The notes under the pieces: generated by a model
What the model saw: only the letters and a program-made list of their open reading frames with translations
What the model was told of the DNA's origin: nothing
The model's database searches: none
In this document: piece after piece, positions 34,640 through 43,761 of the stretch
How the letters are laid out: each line of letters opens with the position of its first letter
Position numbering within the stretch: the first letter of the stretch is position 1
Made by a program: the position numbers and the translations under genes
Assembly: GCF_020733635.1 (NCBI RefSeq)
Contig: NZ_JAJFZL010000001.1
Span: 3,286,001-3,350,000 of the forward strand
Origin: Nocardia spumae
Lineage (GTDB): Bacteria; Actinomycetota; Actinomycetes; Mycobacteriales; Mycobacteriaceae
Reading direction: 5' to 3'
DNA length: 64,000 nucleotides

Positions 34640-36583
34640 GTGGATACCCTGTCGACACCGGTGCAGATCGGCGCGCTACGCCTGGCCAACCGCTTGGTGG
34701 CCACCGCGCATGGGTCCGGAGCCGTCGCAGGTGGTCTGGCGTTGCCCGGAGACGACGAGTACTGGCGCCGTTGCGCGGCAGGTGGTGCGGCGATGGTGAT
34801 CGCCGGCGGAACGGTGGTGAGCCCGGAATCGACGAACCGGATCGGCAACACCACCGAGGCGTGGCGGCCGGAAGCGGTCCACGGGCTGCGCAGGCGCGCC
34901 GCGGCGATCGCTCAGGAGGGCGCGATACCGGTCTGTCAGCTGGTGCATCTCGGGCGCGAGACACTCGGAGCGGAGATCTGGGGACACCCGCTCGCGCCGT
35001 CGGCGATCCGGTCGCCGCGGGAACCGGTACGCCCACGCACGATGACCGAAGCCGATATCGACCGGGTCGTGGACGACTTCGTCGTGAGCGCGCGGCATGC
35101 CGCCGACGCGGGCTTCGCCGCCGTGGAACTGCATGCCGCCCACGGCTACCTGCTCGCGCAGTTCCTCTCCGCGTCCACCAACCACCGCGCCGATGCGGGC
35201 ACGGTCTCCGGCCGGGCCCGCATACTGCACCGGCTGCACGCGGCGCTCACCGATGCGTGCCCGGAACTCGTTCTCGGCGTACGGGTTTCGATCGACGGAG
35301 CCGAAGAGGCGGGCATGGACATCGACGGGCTGTGCGCGCTGCTTCCGCTGCTCGAGATGTTCGACTACATCAATGTGACCGTAGGTGTTCGCACAACCTA
35401 TGTCCGCGACATGGCCACCGACCTGCCGCCACTGCTGACACACGGAGCCCGCCTGCGTGCCGCGACGACGCGACCGTTGCTGGTGTCCCAGGCGTTCCGG
35501 TCGCGCCGCGACATCGAGTCGGCATTGGATGCCGGCGCCGACCTCGTAGGCATGGCGCGGCCGTTCATCGCCGACCCGCAGATCGCGGGGAAACTGCTCC
35601 GCGGCGACGATTCGGCGATCCGCCCGTGCGTCTCGTGCAACGAGGACTGCCGCACTTTCACGCCGGCGCTGCTGTGCTCTGTCAATCCCGAACTGGGGCC
35701 CGGCGGCTCGGGCGACCGGCCGGCGATACCGCTGCGGCTCGGCCGCCGGCCCGGGACCGGTAACCGGGTGGCGATCGTCGGCGCCGGACCCGCCGGACTG
35801 GAGGCCACTCTGCGACTGACGCCCACCCACGATGTCACGCTGTTCGAAGCGGGCGCTCACATCGGCGGCCAGCTACGAGCCGCCGCGCACGCGCCTCATC
35901 GCGACGGGTGGGCCCGGTTGCTTCGGTTCTACCAGGACAACATCAACCCCGCGACACTTCGGCTCGAACACACCGCGCGGCCTGCGGATCTGGACGGCTT
36001 CGACGAGATCATCATCGCCACTGGCGCGACGGAGATGTCGACGGCGGGCGCGCGCCGCGCGTCCGAGGCCATCGTCGACCGGAACCGGATTCGGCCGGGA
36101 AGCCGGGTGGTCGTCGCCGATGACGGCTTCGGGTACTGGCCGGCTGTCGGAGCGATCGAGTCGGCGCTGGCGGCCGGCGCCGCCGAGGTCACCGTGCTCG
36201 TTCCCGGACCCGGATTCGGGACATCGCTTCCCGTGGAGAGCCGGGTCCAGCTGCGCGAACGGCTGGCGGGCCGCCCGGTGACCTTCATCGTGGAGGCCTC
36301 GCCCGTCGAGACGGCCGCCGCGCCGGATTCGACATCGGAAACTCTTGTCACATACCGAAATATTCTGTCCGGCAAGAGGTCTCGGCTGGTCTGCGACCTG
36401 TTCGTCACGGTCGGTGAGCGCATTGCCCGAGACTGGCGGCCGTTCGCGCAGGAGCTGCCACACGCCCGGATTCAGGTGATCGGCGATGCGACCGTGCCGC
36501 GTCGCGTCGCGCACGCCATCGCGGAGGGGTACGCCGCCGCTCAGGCGATCACCTCGAGCCGGCATCCGATCACCGCAGCGTGA
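34640..36583 (+). CDS. NADH:flavin oxidoreductase, 2,4-dienoyl-CoA reductase (FadH) type
   Basis: A 647-residue enzyme with FMN barrel, iron-sulfur site and FAD/NAD module. The N-terminal half is an Old Yellow Enzyme barrel (LVATAHGSGAVAGG, CQLVHLGRET, VELHAAHGYLLAQFLS). CVSCNEDC followed by LLCSVNP provides four cysteines for a 4Fe-4S cluster. VAIVGAGPAGLEATL starts the nucleotide-binding half. Related enzymes reduce conjugated C=C bonds in CoA esters or enones. Start is GTG with AAGGAGG six bases before it; an out-of-frame ATG lies at 34637. Confidence 0.87.
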   Translation: MDTLSTPVQIGALRLANRLVATAHGSGAVAGGLALPGDDEYWRRCAAGGAAMVIAGGTVVSPESTNRIGNTTEAWRPEAVHGLRRRAAAIAQEGAIPVCQLVHLGRETLGAEIWGHPLAPSAIRSPREPVRPRTMTEADIDRVVDDFVVSARHAADAGFAAVELHAAHGYLLAQFLSASTNHRADAGTVSGRARILHRLHAALTDACPELVLGVRVSIDGAEEAGMDIDGLCALLPLLEMFDYINVTVGVRTTYVRDMATDLPPLLTHGARLRAATTRPLLVSQAFRSRRDIESALDAGADLVGMARPFIADPQIAGKLLRGDDSAIRPCVSCNEDCRTFTPALLCSVNPELGPGGSGDRPAIPLRLGRRPGTGNRVAIVGAGPAGLEATLRLTPTHDVTLFEAGAHIGGQLRAAAHAPHRDGWARLLRFYQDNINPATLRLEHTARPADLDGFDEIIIATGATEMSTAGARRASEAIVDRNRIRPGSRVVVADDGFGYWPAVGAIESALAAGAAEVTVLVPGPGFGTSLPVESRVQLRERLAGRPVTFIVEASPVETAAAPDSTSETLVTYRNILSGKRSRLVCDLFVTVGERIARDWRPFAQELPHARIQVIGDATVPRRVAHAIAEGYAAAQAITSSRHPITAA

Positions 36584-36817
36584 CCCGGGACAACACGGGC
36601 CGGCCCAGGGCCGGATTCCGGTGAACCCGTCTCCCTGGCGGTATCGGAATCGCGAACCTGCTCTGCCCGAACGGAATACGGCATCCCGGCGAGCGAGCCA
36701 CCCCTATCTCCGTTGAAGGGTCCGGCCGCCACACCGGCCGACGGCCCTCCCCGGCAGCACGCCGGAGCCACACCTGCTCGGCAGCGACGCCGAGGAGCCC
36801 GATGAGAGGAATCACCG

Positions 36818-37522
36818 ATGAGGAAAATCGCAACGATGTGCGCACTGGTCGCCGGAGCCACCGTGGGCATCGCCGGAACCGCGCAGGCGGCCCCCCAACC
36901 GGAGGCCATCAACTACCGGACCACGGCCACGCCGACCGGGACCGTCGTCACCATCGACGCGGGAAGCCTCGACGCCGCCAACGGCGTCTTCACGATCAAG
37001 AGCCCCAACGGAACCGTCCTCGCCGGATCCGACCTGTCCTTCCGGGTGGACGATTTCGTATTCCCCATCGCCGCCGCGATCAACGGCCACACCGCCACAC
37101 TCACACCCCAATTCGACTCGGCCCACGCCACATACCGTCCCGTCGCCCTGCCCTACGAAGAGCAGGCCCCGTGGAAAACCCAATACGACCGCGAACAAGC
37201 CGCCTGGAACCGCATGGTCACCACCATCACCACCGGCGCCACCATCGGAACCATGGTCGGTGGACTCGGGGGCGCCGCGGTCGGCTGCGTCCTGGGCGGC
37301 ATCGCCGGCGCCACCGTCGCCGCCGCGACCATCATCGGCATGTTCGGCCCGTTCATCCCCGCCGCCGCCGTCGGCTGCCTCGGCGGCATCGTGGCCATCG
37401 GGGCACTCGGCACCGCCGCCGGGCAACTTCTGGTGACCGCACCCGTCGCCGTCATGGCCGCCGTGCAGTACTTCACCACCATCAACGAACCCGCTCCGGC
37501 CGTACCGGCTCCCGCCAAGTGA
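36818..37522 (+). CDS. Small secreted protein with glycine-rich hydrophobic core (Nocardia-type)
   Basis: A 234-residue protein with signal peptide MRKIATMCALVAGATVGIAG and cleavage near AQAAP. A short beta domain follows (INYRTTATPTGTVVTIDAGS, VLAGSDLSFRVDDFVFPI). The C-terminal half has glycine/alanine-rich hydrophobic segments (about 135-205) that could insert in a membrane. From memory, many such proteins occur in Nocardia genomes with unknown role. It appears to be a bystander between catabolic genes. ATG has a GAGAGGAATC ribosome site. Confidence 0.7.
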   Translation: MRKIATMCALVAGATVGIAGTAQAAPQPEAINYRTTATPTGTVVTIDAGSLDAANGVFTIKSPNGTVLAGSDLSFRVDDFVFPIAAAINGHTATLTPQFDSAHATYRPVALPYEEQAPWKTQYDREQAAWNRMVTTITTGATIGTMVGGLGGAAVGCVLGGIAGATVAAATIIGMFGPFIPAAAVGCLGGIVAIGALGTAAGQLLVTAPVAVMAAVQYFTTINEPAPAVPAPAK

Positions 37523-37718
37523 TCCGCAACCACCGCCGCGGGTCCGGCACCGCGTGCCCCTGGGCATCGCACCAGAACGCGGGCCCACGCCCCGGCGGGG
37601 TTCATGGTCACCCGAGCCGGACAGCAGCGACCTCGCCGGGGTACGGGGCGGCGCTGCCCGGCATCGACGGCGCGCCGGCGCTCGCCCGGATGCGGCCGCG
37701 CAGAATCTGGAGGTAATG

Positions 37719-38507
37719 ATGACCGCAAACCGGTTCGAGGGAAAGGTCGCCGTGGTGACCGGCGCTGGATCGGGTATCGGTGCGGCGACCGCGCGTCTGC
37801 TCGCCCAGCGTGGCGCCGCGGCGGTGTACCTGTGCGATATCGATGCGGACGCGGCCGCGCGGAATGCGGCGTCGCTCGGCGTCGGCCATTGCGCTGGGCT
37901 CGATGTCGCCGACCCGGCCCGGGTGCGGGAGATGTTCGACACCGCGGTGGCCCAGCACGGTCGGGTCGACGTGGTGGTGCATGCGGCCGGTGTCGACGAT
38001 CCCAAGAGCAAGCAGTGGATTTACGAGGCCGCCGAGCGCGACGAACCGGTGGATGTGCTTACCCGGCTCGACGACGCCGACTGGCGGCGGGTGATGGCGA
38101 TCAATCTCGACGGCACCTTCTTCGTGCTGCGCGAGGCGGTCCGGGTGATGCGGGAAACAGGGGGCGGGTCGATCGTGACCGTGGGTTCCTCCTCGGCCTT
38201 CGACACCCTGATCGGATATCCGCACTACGCCGCGTCCAAGGCCGGGGTGCACGCGCTGAGTCAGGCGGTCGCGAAGGAGGTTGCGCCCCTGGGAATCCGG
38301 GTCAACACCGTAGCGCCCGGCCCGGTCGACACCGGGATGGCCGCGCGCACGCCGGCGCATCTACGGGCCGCCATGAACAGCGGCCCCACCCGCCGCTACG
38401 CGACCGCCGAGGAACTGGCCGACAACATCCTGTACCTCGCCTCCCCGGGGGCGGCGAACGTCATCGGTGCGGTGCTGCTGAGCAACGGCGGACGGTTCAC
38501 CGTCTGA
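37719..38507 (+). CDS. Short-chain dehydrogenase/reductase
   Basis: A 262-residue SDR. TGAGSGIGAATARLL, VVHAAGVDD (atypical NNAG), TVGSSSAFD and YAASKAG are present. It has a longer insert (KSKQWIYEAAERDEPVDVL) between strand 4 and helix 4. TGGAGG stands five bases before the ATG at 37719; an adjacent ATG at 37716 is the alternative. The 196 bases after the secreted-protein gene contain nothing else recognised. Confidence 0.85.
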   Translation: MTANRFEGKVAVVTGAGSGIGAATARLLAQRGAAAVYLCDIDADAAARNAASLGVGHCAGLDVADPARVREMFDTAVAQHGRVDVVVHAAGVDDPKSKQWIYEAAERDEPVDVLTRLDDADWRRVMAINLDGTFFVLREAVRVMRETGGGSIVTVGSSSAFDTLIGYPHYAASKAGVHALSQAVAKEVAPLGIRVNTVAPGPVDTGMAARTPAHLRAAMNSGPTRRYATAEELADNILYLASPGAANVIGAVLLSNGGRFTV

Positions 38508-38594
38508 CGCTCGACACTCGCCGGATCCGGCGTATTTCTGTGGTAACCCACCGCGAGCTGCGTTGTGCGGCAGAGATTTCGATGAGGAGGAATT

Positions 38595-39962
38595 ATGCGA
38601 GTAATCCGGGCCGACGTACTTGTCATCGGTGCGGGGATGGCCGGGCTCACGGCAGCGGCCCGCTTGCTGGAGCGTGGCAGCTCGGTCGTGGTGGTCGAAA
38701 AGGCAGCGGCCGTGGGCGGATCGGCGCGGTTCGCCGGTTACGCGTGGACTGCGCCGACGCACGAGGTGATGGATGAGATCAACCCTGGCGGCGATCCGGC
38801 ACTGCGCCGGGCACTCGTGGACGGGTTCGGGGGTGCGATCGCCTGGGTCGAATCGCTCGGTGTCGAATGCGCTGCGGCCGTGCCGATCCTGCGCTACGGC
38901 CGCGGCCACCAATTCGATACCAACCAGTACCTCGACGAATGCCGTCGGCGGGTCAGCACCGCCGGGCGGTTGTTCACCGAGACCGAAACCCTCGCATTGC
39001 GCAGCCGAGACGGCGCAATCGCCGGTGCCCACCTGCGCCTGCCGGACGGCACCGAGATCGAGGTCGATTCCGCCGCAACGATTCTCGCCACCGGCGGGTT
39101 TCAGGCCGATGCCGCACTGGCCGCCGAGAACATCCATCCGAATGCCGGTGTCATGCAATTGCGGTCGAACCCGGCCAGTTCTGGGGACGGCCTGCGCCTG
39201 GCCGAGGCCGTCGGCGCCGCAACCGGCAAACCCCGCTCCGGGTTCTACGGACACCTCGTCCCCACCGGGGTGCCGTTCCGCGAATCGGGCGACTTCGTTG
39301 CGCTGTCGCTGTACTACAGCGAGCACGCGCTGCTGTTCAACCTCGATAACCGCCGATTCGCCGATGAGACCCTGGGCGATCACCTCACCACGATGCGATT
39401 GCTCGAGCAGCCGCAGGCGCGTGGGCTGCTGATCGCCGACGAGCGAGTGTATCGCGAGTGGGTCCTCGACAGCTATGTCGAGGGCGCGGTCGCGGTGGAC
39501 AAGTTCGACCTCGCCCAGCGCCGAGGTGGCCGGTGCGGAACGGCCGAGACCCTCGAGGACCTGGCCTATCTGCCACCGGAGTGGGGTTACGACGGTGCGT
39601 CGATCGCGGCCGAAATCCGCTCGGTGAACGCGGCCGGCGCGGCGGTCTACCCCGCACGTGTGTACGACTCGGCCCCGCTGGACCGTGGACCGTATTACGT
39701 GATCGAAGCCTGTCCCGCGCTGACCTTCCCGTTCCATGGGATCCGCATCGACGAGCACGGCCGGGTACTCGCCGCGGCAGGCGGCACCGTCGACGGGCTC
39801 TATGCCGCGGGATCGGACACCGGCGGCCTCTACGACCACGCCTATGCCGGCGGCATTGCGCCCGCACTGGTCTTCGGCCTGGCCGCAGCCGACGCCGCGG
39901 TACCCACACACTCCGCTGGAATACCCGGATCCAACACCGCCGAACCCGCGTCCCGGCACTGA
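38595..39962 (+). CDS. FAD-dependent oxidoreductase, fumarate reductase/3-ketosteroid dehydrogenase-like
   Basis: A 455-residue FAD_binding_2 flavoprotein. DVLVIGAGMAGLTAAARLLERG binds FAD, GGSARFAGYAW is the second FAD contact, TILATGGFQAD is the family strand, and the C-terminal GLYAAGSDTGGLYDHAYAGG closes the FAD site. The family includes fumarate reductases and ketosteroid 1-dehydrogenases, so it may add or remove a ring or chain double bond. GAGGAGG precedes the ATG. It is the last intact gene of cluster 1. Confidence 0.85.
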   Translation: MRVIRADVLVIGAGMAGLTAAARLLERGSSVVVVEKAAAVGGSARFAGYAWTAPTHEVMDEINPGGDPALRRALVDGFGGAIAWVESLGVECAAAVPILRYGRGHQFDTNQYLDECRRRVSTAGRLFTETETLALRSRDGAIAGAHLRLPDGTEIEVDSAATILATGGFQADAALAAENIHPNAGVMQLRSNPASSGDGLRLAEAVGAATGKPRSGFYGHLVPTGVPFRESGDFVALSLYYSEHALLFNLDNRRFADETLGDHLTTMRLLEQPQARGLLIADERVYREWVLDSYVEGAVAVDKFDLAQRRGGRCGTAETLEDLAYLPPEWGYDGASIAAEIRSVNAAGAAVYPARVYDSAPLDRGPYYVIEACPALTFPFHGIRIDEHGRVLAAAGGTVDGLYAAGSDTGGLYDHAYAGGIAPALVFGLAAADAAVPTHSAGIPGSNTAEPASRH

Positions 39963-40580
39963 CGGAACACCTGCGGGTGGAGGAATGCTGCCGTCGTCGC
40001 CCGGGGTCGCGGTGCCCACAGCGCACCGATGCGGCACCGATCCACGATCACGTAGCGAATCCACCGAACGGTTCGGTCGCAACCGGTGGGTAGTCAGGGC
40101 GAACGATCTTTTGGCTCGCCGGCTGAACCTCCGCTTCGACCGTAATGCCACCCATTTCATGGCCCAGTCTTCGTTATCGGTATCGGTATCGGGGACGGCG
40201 AGTGCGGTCGTGGCCATCGGCTCGGGCATCCGGCCGGCACCGGTACAGGTCAATGCGTCGGCGCCGTCACCGAAGCCGATCAGTAGGTGGCCGTCGGTGG
40301 CGGCCGAGGAGTAGAAGTGCGGACGTTGCCTTCCCGCCTTTTCGACCGAGGGCTGCCGAGCCGGTGCGGAAGTCGGCCTCCCTGGGGCTGTTCCGGCAGT
40401 TCCCACGGACGCCGTCAATGTCGAAGCGACATTCGATGTCGGGTAACCGAAGTGCCGGGCGAGTCGGACGGCCTGTTGGTCCAGAGCTTCGAGCGTGAAA
40501 CGATCGGCATGACCACACCGCCGGCCGACGAGATTGTGGTGGCGTTCATCGCGACCGCCTATGCGATATTGATCGTCCTG
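39963..40580. other. Gene-poor stretch before IS debris
   Basis: No confident gene. The minus strand gives coding-looking pieces such as FYSSAATDGHLLIGFGDGAD and FTLEALDQQAVRLARHFGYP in one frame between about 40150 and 40530. They carry no recognised domain and no clear start, so a decayed gene is possible. Confidence 0.4.
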
Positions 40581-40729
40581 GGTGGAATCTCGGCGCACTT
40601 CTCCGAGATCTATGTGCTTCGGTGTCGAAGGACATCGTCTCGGCGCTCATCGGCGTGACCGTGGCCGGCGAACGCGACACCCTCGGCCTGTGGGTCGGCG
40701 ACTGCGGCGAAGGCGCCAAATACTGGCTG
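40581..40729 (+). pseudogene. IS256-family transposase fragment with deletion and frameshift
   Basis: GGISAHFSEIY (first frame) is followed, after a frameshift, by VSKDIVSA. This runs directly into LIGVTVAGERDTLGLWVGDCGEGAKYWL. These are three consecutive landmarks of Mutator-type transposases, but the stretch normally lying between the VSKD helix and the GVT strand is missing. The fragment is therefore the product of an internal deletion. The frame then runs into unrelated codons and stops at 40792. Confidence 0.75.
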
Positions 40730-41182
40730 GTGGAGGCGATCGATGAGCGTGGGACGGCGACGAACGATTACGTGAAGATCTATCGGGAGTGATCTCGCAC
40801 GTAGCGGCCGGAGTCGTGCCGAGGCATCGGTCGCCGTACGTCGTTACCGGGCGCTGGTGAGCGCGGTCTGACACATCAAGTCGGACGGCCGTGCTTGCAG
40901 TGGAACATCGGTGATCTCGGCCCCTCGGTCCCACACGACGAACCACATCATCAGACGCCGACCCGATCCGCTCTGCGGAGCAAATCGATGGGGGGAGTGA
41001 GAGGTCCGTGCAGGGCGACGGAGTCCCGCAGTGGTTGACCGGTCGACGGTAGCAACAACGGCGCGACCCCGACATACCACCAACGTCAGGACCCGCAACA
41101 GTCGCGTCAGCACCACAAATACCTCAACCGGGGCCGCGCCGAGAACGAGCGGATCATTCCCTCGCCGCGTCGGCCGACCGCG
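40730..41182. other. No recognised feature between two IS fragments
   Basis: Neither strand gives a convincing gene; probably further transposon-derived debris. Confidence 0.4.
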
Positions 41183-41546
41183 TGGATCATGAGCCGCCCC
41201 ACCGATCTTCCCGCCGGGCGCGGCGTTCATCTGGACGAACTCGTCGCCGCCTGCCCGAGATGACAGACCTGGGCGGGCTCGTCGGCGAGTTCGCGTCGAT
41301 CCTGGCCGAACGCCGCGGCAGCGACCTGGAGGGTGGATGAAGGAGGTCCGTGCGGCCGGGCCGACCGAGCTCGACCCGTTCCTGCGCGGCCTCGACCAGG
41401 ACCACGAGGTCGCAGTCGCCGGCCTGACCGTCGCCTACGGCAACGGACCGATCGAAGGCGTCAACACGAAAACCAAGCTGATCAAACGACAAATGTACGG
41501 GCGGGCCAGCCTTGAGCTACTCCGACACGGGATCCTGCTCGCATAG
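41183..41546 (+). pseudogene. ISL3-family transposase, C-terminal fragment with two frameshifts
   Basis: Pieced over three frames the stretch reads WIMSRPTDLPAG, ELVAACPEMTDLGGLVGEFA, LEGWMKEVRAAG, then YGNGPIEGVNTKTKLIKRQM and YGRASLELLRHGILLA, the standard ISL3 C-terminus. One base is missing near 41259 (CCGAG for CCGGAG) and another near 41334 (GGGTGG for GGGGTGG). The N-terminal part is absent. GGGATACGAAGGGCC at 41617-41631 may be its right terminal repeat. Confidence 0.8.
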
Positions 41547-41674
41547 ATGGACCGCCAGCGACAGTGAGCCAGAGCCCCCAGAGGATCCGGCGCAGACTTC
41601 GTGATCAACCGTCTTCGGGATACGAAGGGCCGGTAGATAGTTCATCATGTCGCGGGTGCTCTGATCTTGGTCCG

Positions 41675-41965
41675 ATGAGTGTCCTGTTCCCGCATCTGGA
41701 CGGTCCGCGGATCGAGGTGATCCGTGCGGCAGGTTCAACAGTGCGGATCGATGCCGTCACCGGCGGCCATCCGGTTGATTGCCCCGGCTGTGGGACGCTG
41801 TCGGGCCGGGTGCACAGCCAGTATCAGCGGCGGTTGTCGGATACGGCGATCACGGGCCGGGAAGCCGTGATCGGGTTTCGGGTCCGAAGGCTGTTCTGCG
41901 ACAACTCCGACTGCGGTAGAAGGACTTTCGTCGAGCGAGTGCCGCAGTTGGCGGACTGTCCTGCT
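41675..41965 (+). pseudogene. ISL3-family transposase, N-terminal fragment
   Basis: It starts MSVLFPHLDGPRIEVIRAAG and carries the N-terminal zinc-binding region of ISL3 transposases: CPGCGTLSGRVHSQYQRRL, then LFCDNSDCGRRTFVERVPQL. Family similarity stops at about residue 97, where the frame runs on into unrelated sequence. The order is reversed relative to the C-terminal fragment just upstream, so two different copies or a rearrangement are involved. Confidence 0.8.
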
Positions 41966-42053
41966 CGGGAAGCGAATCCTGTTGAGCCAGTGAACAACCC
42001 GGTGGTGAAGATCATCAATTTGTGCCAGATCCCACATTGGCGTTCTGTTGACC

Positions 42054-42090
42054 ATGAGGTGACAGTGTCGCCCGATCGTGCAGCAGCCCC
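42054..42090. repeat. Partial second copy of the 13545 hairpin repeat
   Basis: ATGAGGTGACAGTGT followed by CGTGCAGCAGCCCC reproduces the loop and right arm of 13545-13595, with a few changes between them. The left arm is missing. It lies just past the ISL3 fragment. Confidence 0.65.
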
Positions 42091-42142
42091 ACAGCCCGTC
42101 GGTGGGTGTTTCGGCGACCGCGCCGAGTGATCAGCGCGCGTC

Positions 42143-42406
42143 TTAACGGAGATAGAACAATCGTTCGTTGGGCAAACGTGGCAGCGGGCCTGCATCGGGG
42201 GTGGCGAGGACGACTTCGATCGCATGCGTGGGATTTCTGCTCCAGTCGCCGATGAAGGCCAGGGCCGCGGGTACGGCGGCGGCGTAGTCGAAGGCGACGT
42301 CTTGGAGCCAGATTCGCAGGTGAACGTCATCCTCCGTGCGAAACCACTCGAAGACCGTCGTCGCGGCGGTGGCTTGAACGTCGACGGAGGCCTTCGCCTC
42401 CACCAT
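42143..42406 (-). CDS. Small hypothetical protein
   Basis: An 87-residue acidic protein (start MVEAKASVDVQATAATTVFE, then WLQDVAFDYAAAVPAALAFI and a terminal LPNERLFYLR). The frame stays open upstream to 42748, but that part is Arg/Pro/Gly-rich and unlike protein, so the ATG at 42406 was chosen. No clear ribosome-binding site and no recognised domain; could be a remnant. Confidence 0.4.
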   Translation of the reverse strand: MVEAKASVDVQATAATTVFEWFRTEDDVHLRIWLQDVAFDYAAAVPAALAFIGDWSRNPTHAIEVVLATPDAGPLPRLPNERLFYLR

Positions 42407-42755
42407 CTCTGCAGCGCGGGACGTTGGTCTTGTGGTCGAGGCGATACTCGGATCGCACGCCCGGAGATGGCGGATGCCGACCGGGCCGGCGATGATCGTG
42501 CCGAGTGAATCGTTCTGTCCACCGCGCCGGAACAGCCTCGGTGAACGCGGCTCGTGTGTGACCGCGGCTCGCCGCATCCTTCGGCCTGCTGCCTGGAGTA
42601 GGCGACCCGGCGTGGCCGATGCGATAGATCGCAGAGCGTCCAACAGGCCAGTGCGCAGGCGCGCCCGGCCTGGAGCCCGCGCCCGGCCTGGAGCCACTGT
42701 TCGCTCAGTCATAGAGGCGAATGTTGTCGTCGGAAGGGGCCCAGTCAATAGTTTT

Positions 42756-42772
42756 CGGTAACGATGTTACCG
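42756..42772. promoter_or_regulatory. Candidate cluster-2 operator (CGGTAACGATGTTACCG)
   Basis: A perfect inverted repeat CGGTAAC-GAT-GTTACCG, 123 bp before the 42895 start. Its half-sites recur at 42876, 49378 and 63549. Confidence 0.7.
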
Positions 42773-42875
42773 ATATTTCACAGAGGGTGACGCGCCTGCC
42801 GAGCTGGATCGGCGGCGCATGTCGGGGCGGGAACGTCGCCCTCGACATTGGAGCCCTTGACGTGAGGCATCGTTT

Positions 42876-42892
42876 CGGCAACACTGTTGCCA
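42876..42892. promoter_or_regulatory. Candidate cluster-2 operator (CGGCAACACTGTTGCCA)
   Basis: GGCAACACTGTTGCC is a perfect 7-1-7 palindrome that ends two bases before the ATG of the hydrolase at 42895. A bound repressor would cover the start. Confidence 0.7.
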
Positions 42893-42894
42893 TT

Positions 42895-43761
42895 ATGGTG
42901 TCACGCAGAGCAGCCTACGACTACATCGATGCGGAGTCGCGCTTCACGACGGTCGCCGGCGCGAATATCCATTACCAGCGGGCTGGTTCGGGGCCGCCGG
43001 TTCTGCTATTGCACGGCAGTGGTTCTTCGCTGCACCAGTTCGACGAAGTGGCGGCGTTGATGTCGTCGTCGTTCGATGTGATTCGCCTGGATCTGCCGGG
43101 TTTCGGGCTGACGGGACCTCGCGCCGATCGTGACTATCGCATCGGGACCTACACGCAGACGGTGGCGGGTTTTCTCGACAGGCTCGACGTGGTTTCGACC
43201 TCGATCGTGGGTAATTCGCTGGGCGGAAATATCGCCTGGAATTTCGCCCTGGATTATCCGCGCCGGGTGCAGCGACTCGTGCTGGTCAATGCCACCGGCT
43301 ATCCCGGTAAGTCGCTGCCATTGGGTTTGCGGTTGGCGCGGAACCCTGTGACCAGGCCGCTGGTGCGCCGTCTGGTCACTCGATCGGCCACGGAGCGCAA
43401 CCTGCGCTCGGCGGTGGGTCCTGCCGCCGCGTCGATCGTCGACGAAGCGATGGTCGATCGTGTTCACGCCATGTTGACCCGAGAGGGAAACCAGCAGGCG
43501 TTCATCGACTTCGCCAATACAGAACAGGCCGACCGCACCGGCGACATCCGGCGGATAGCGGTGCCGACCCTCGTGCTGCGCAGCGCGGATATGGACGCCC
43601 AGTACTTCGCCAGGGATATCGCCGGTAGTAGGGAAGCGGTGTACCTCGGTGGCGGGCACCTGTTGCCCGAGGAGGCGCCGAACTGGGTGGCCAACGAGGT
43701 GAGTCATTTTCTGGCCACACAGCCGAGAACCGAAGCTGCGGACACGGAGGACCGGTCGTGA
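42895..43761 (+). CDS. Alpha/beta hydrolase
   Basis: A 288-residue hydrolase of the type that includes meta-cleavage-product hydrolases and esterases. VLLLHGSGSSLHQF (oxyanion), VGNSLGGNIAWN (nucleophile Ser in GxSxG), VLRSADMD (acid region) and YLGGGHLLPEEAP (His) form the catalytic set. The ATG at 42895 follows directly on an operator; GTG 42898 is the alternative. Overlaps the next gene by ATGA-type coupling; first gene of a three-gene unit. Confidence 0.82.
   Translation: MVSRRAAYDYIDAESRFTTVAGANIHYQRAGSGPPVLLLHGSGSSLHQFDEVAALMSSSFDVIRLDLPGFGLTGPRADRDYRIGTYTQTVAGFLDRLDVVSTSIVGNSLGGNIAWNFALDYPRRVQRLVLVNATGYPGKSLPLGLRLARNPVTRPLVRRLVTRSATERNLRSAVGPAAASIVDEAMVDRVHAMLTREGNQQAFIDFANTEQADRTGDIRRIAVPTLVLRSADMDAQYFARDIAGSREAVYLGGGHLLPEEAPNWVANEVSHFLATQPRTEAADTEDRS

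Larger units (their letters stand above)
42407..42894. other. Upstream region of cluster 2 with tandem repeat and two operators
   Basis: No gene is supported. Two head-to-tail 18-bp units (GCGCCCGGCCTGGAGCC plus one base) occupy 42661-42696. Two operator-like palindromes follow, 120 bp apart, before the hydrolase at 42895. Confidence 0.6.

Noticed and set aside
38361..40598. Minus-strand frame of 745 codons
   Set aside because: Mostly the mirror of the flavoprotein gene at 38595-39962, whose FAD motifs are clear on the plus strand.
42407..42748. N-terminal extension of the small hypothetical at 42143
   Set aside because: Composed partly of an 18-bp tandem repeat and Arg/Pro/Gly-rich; not protein-like.
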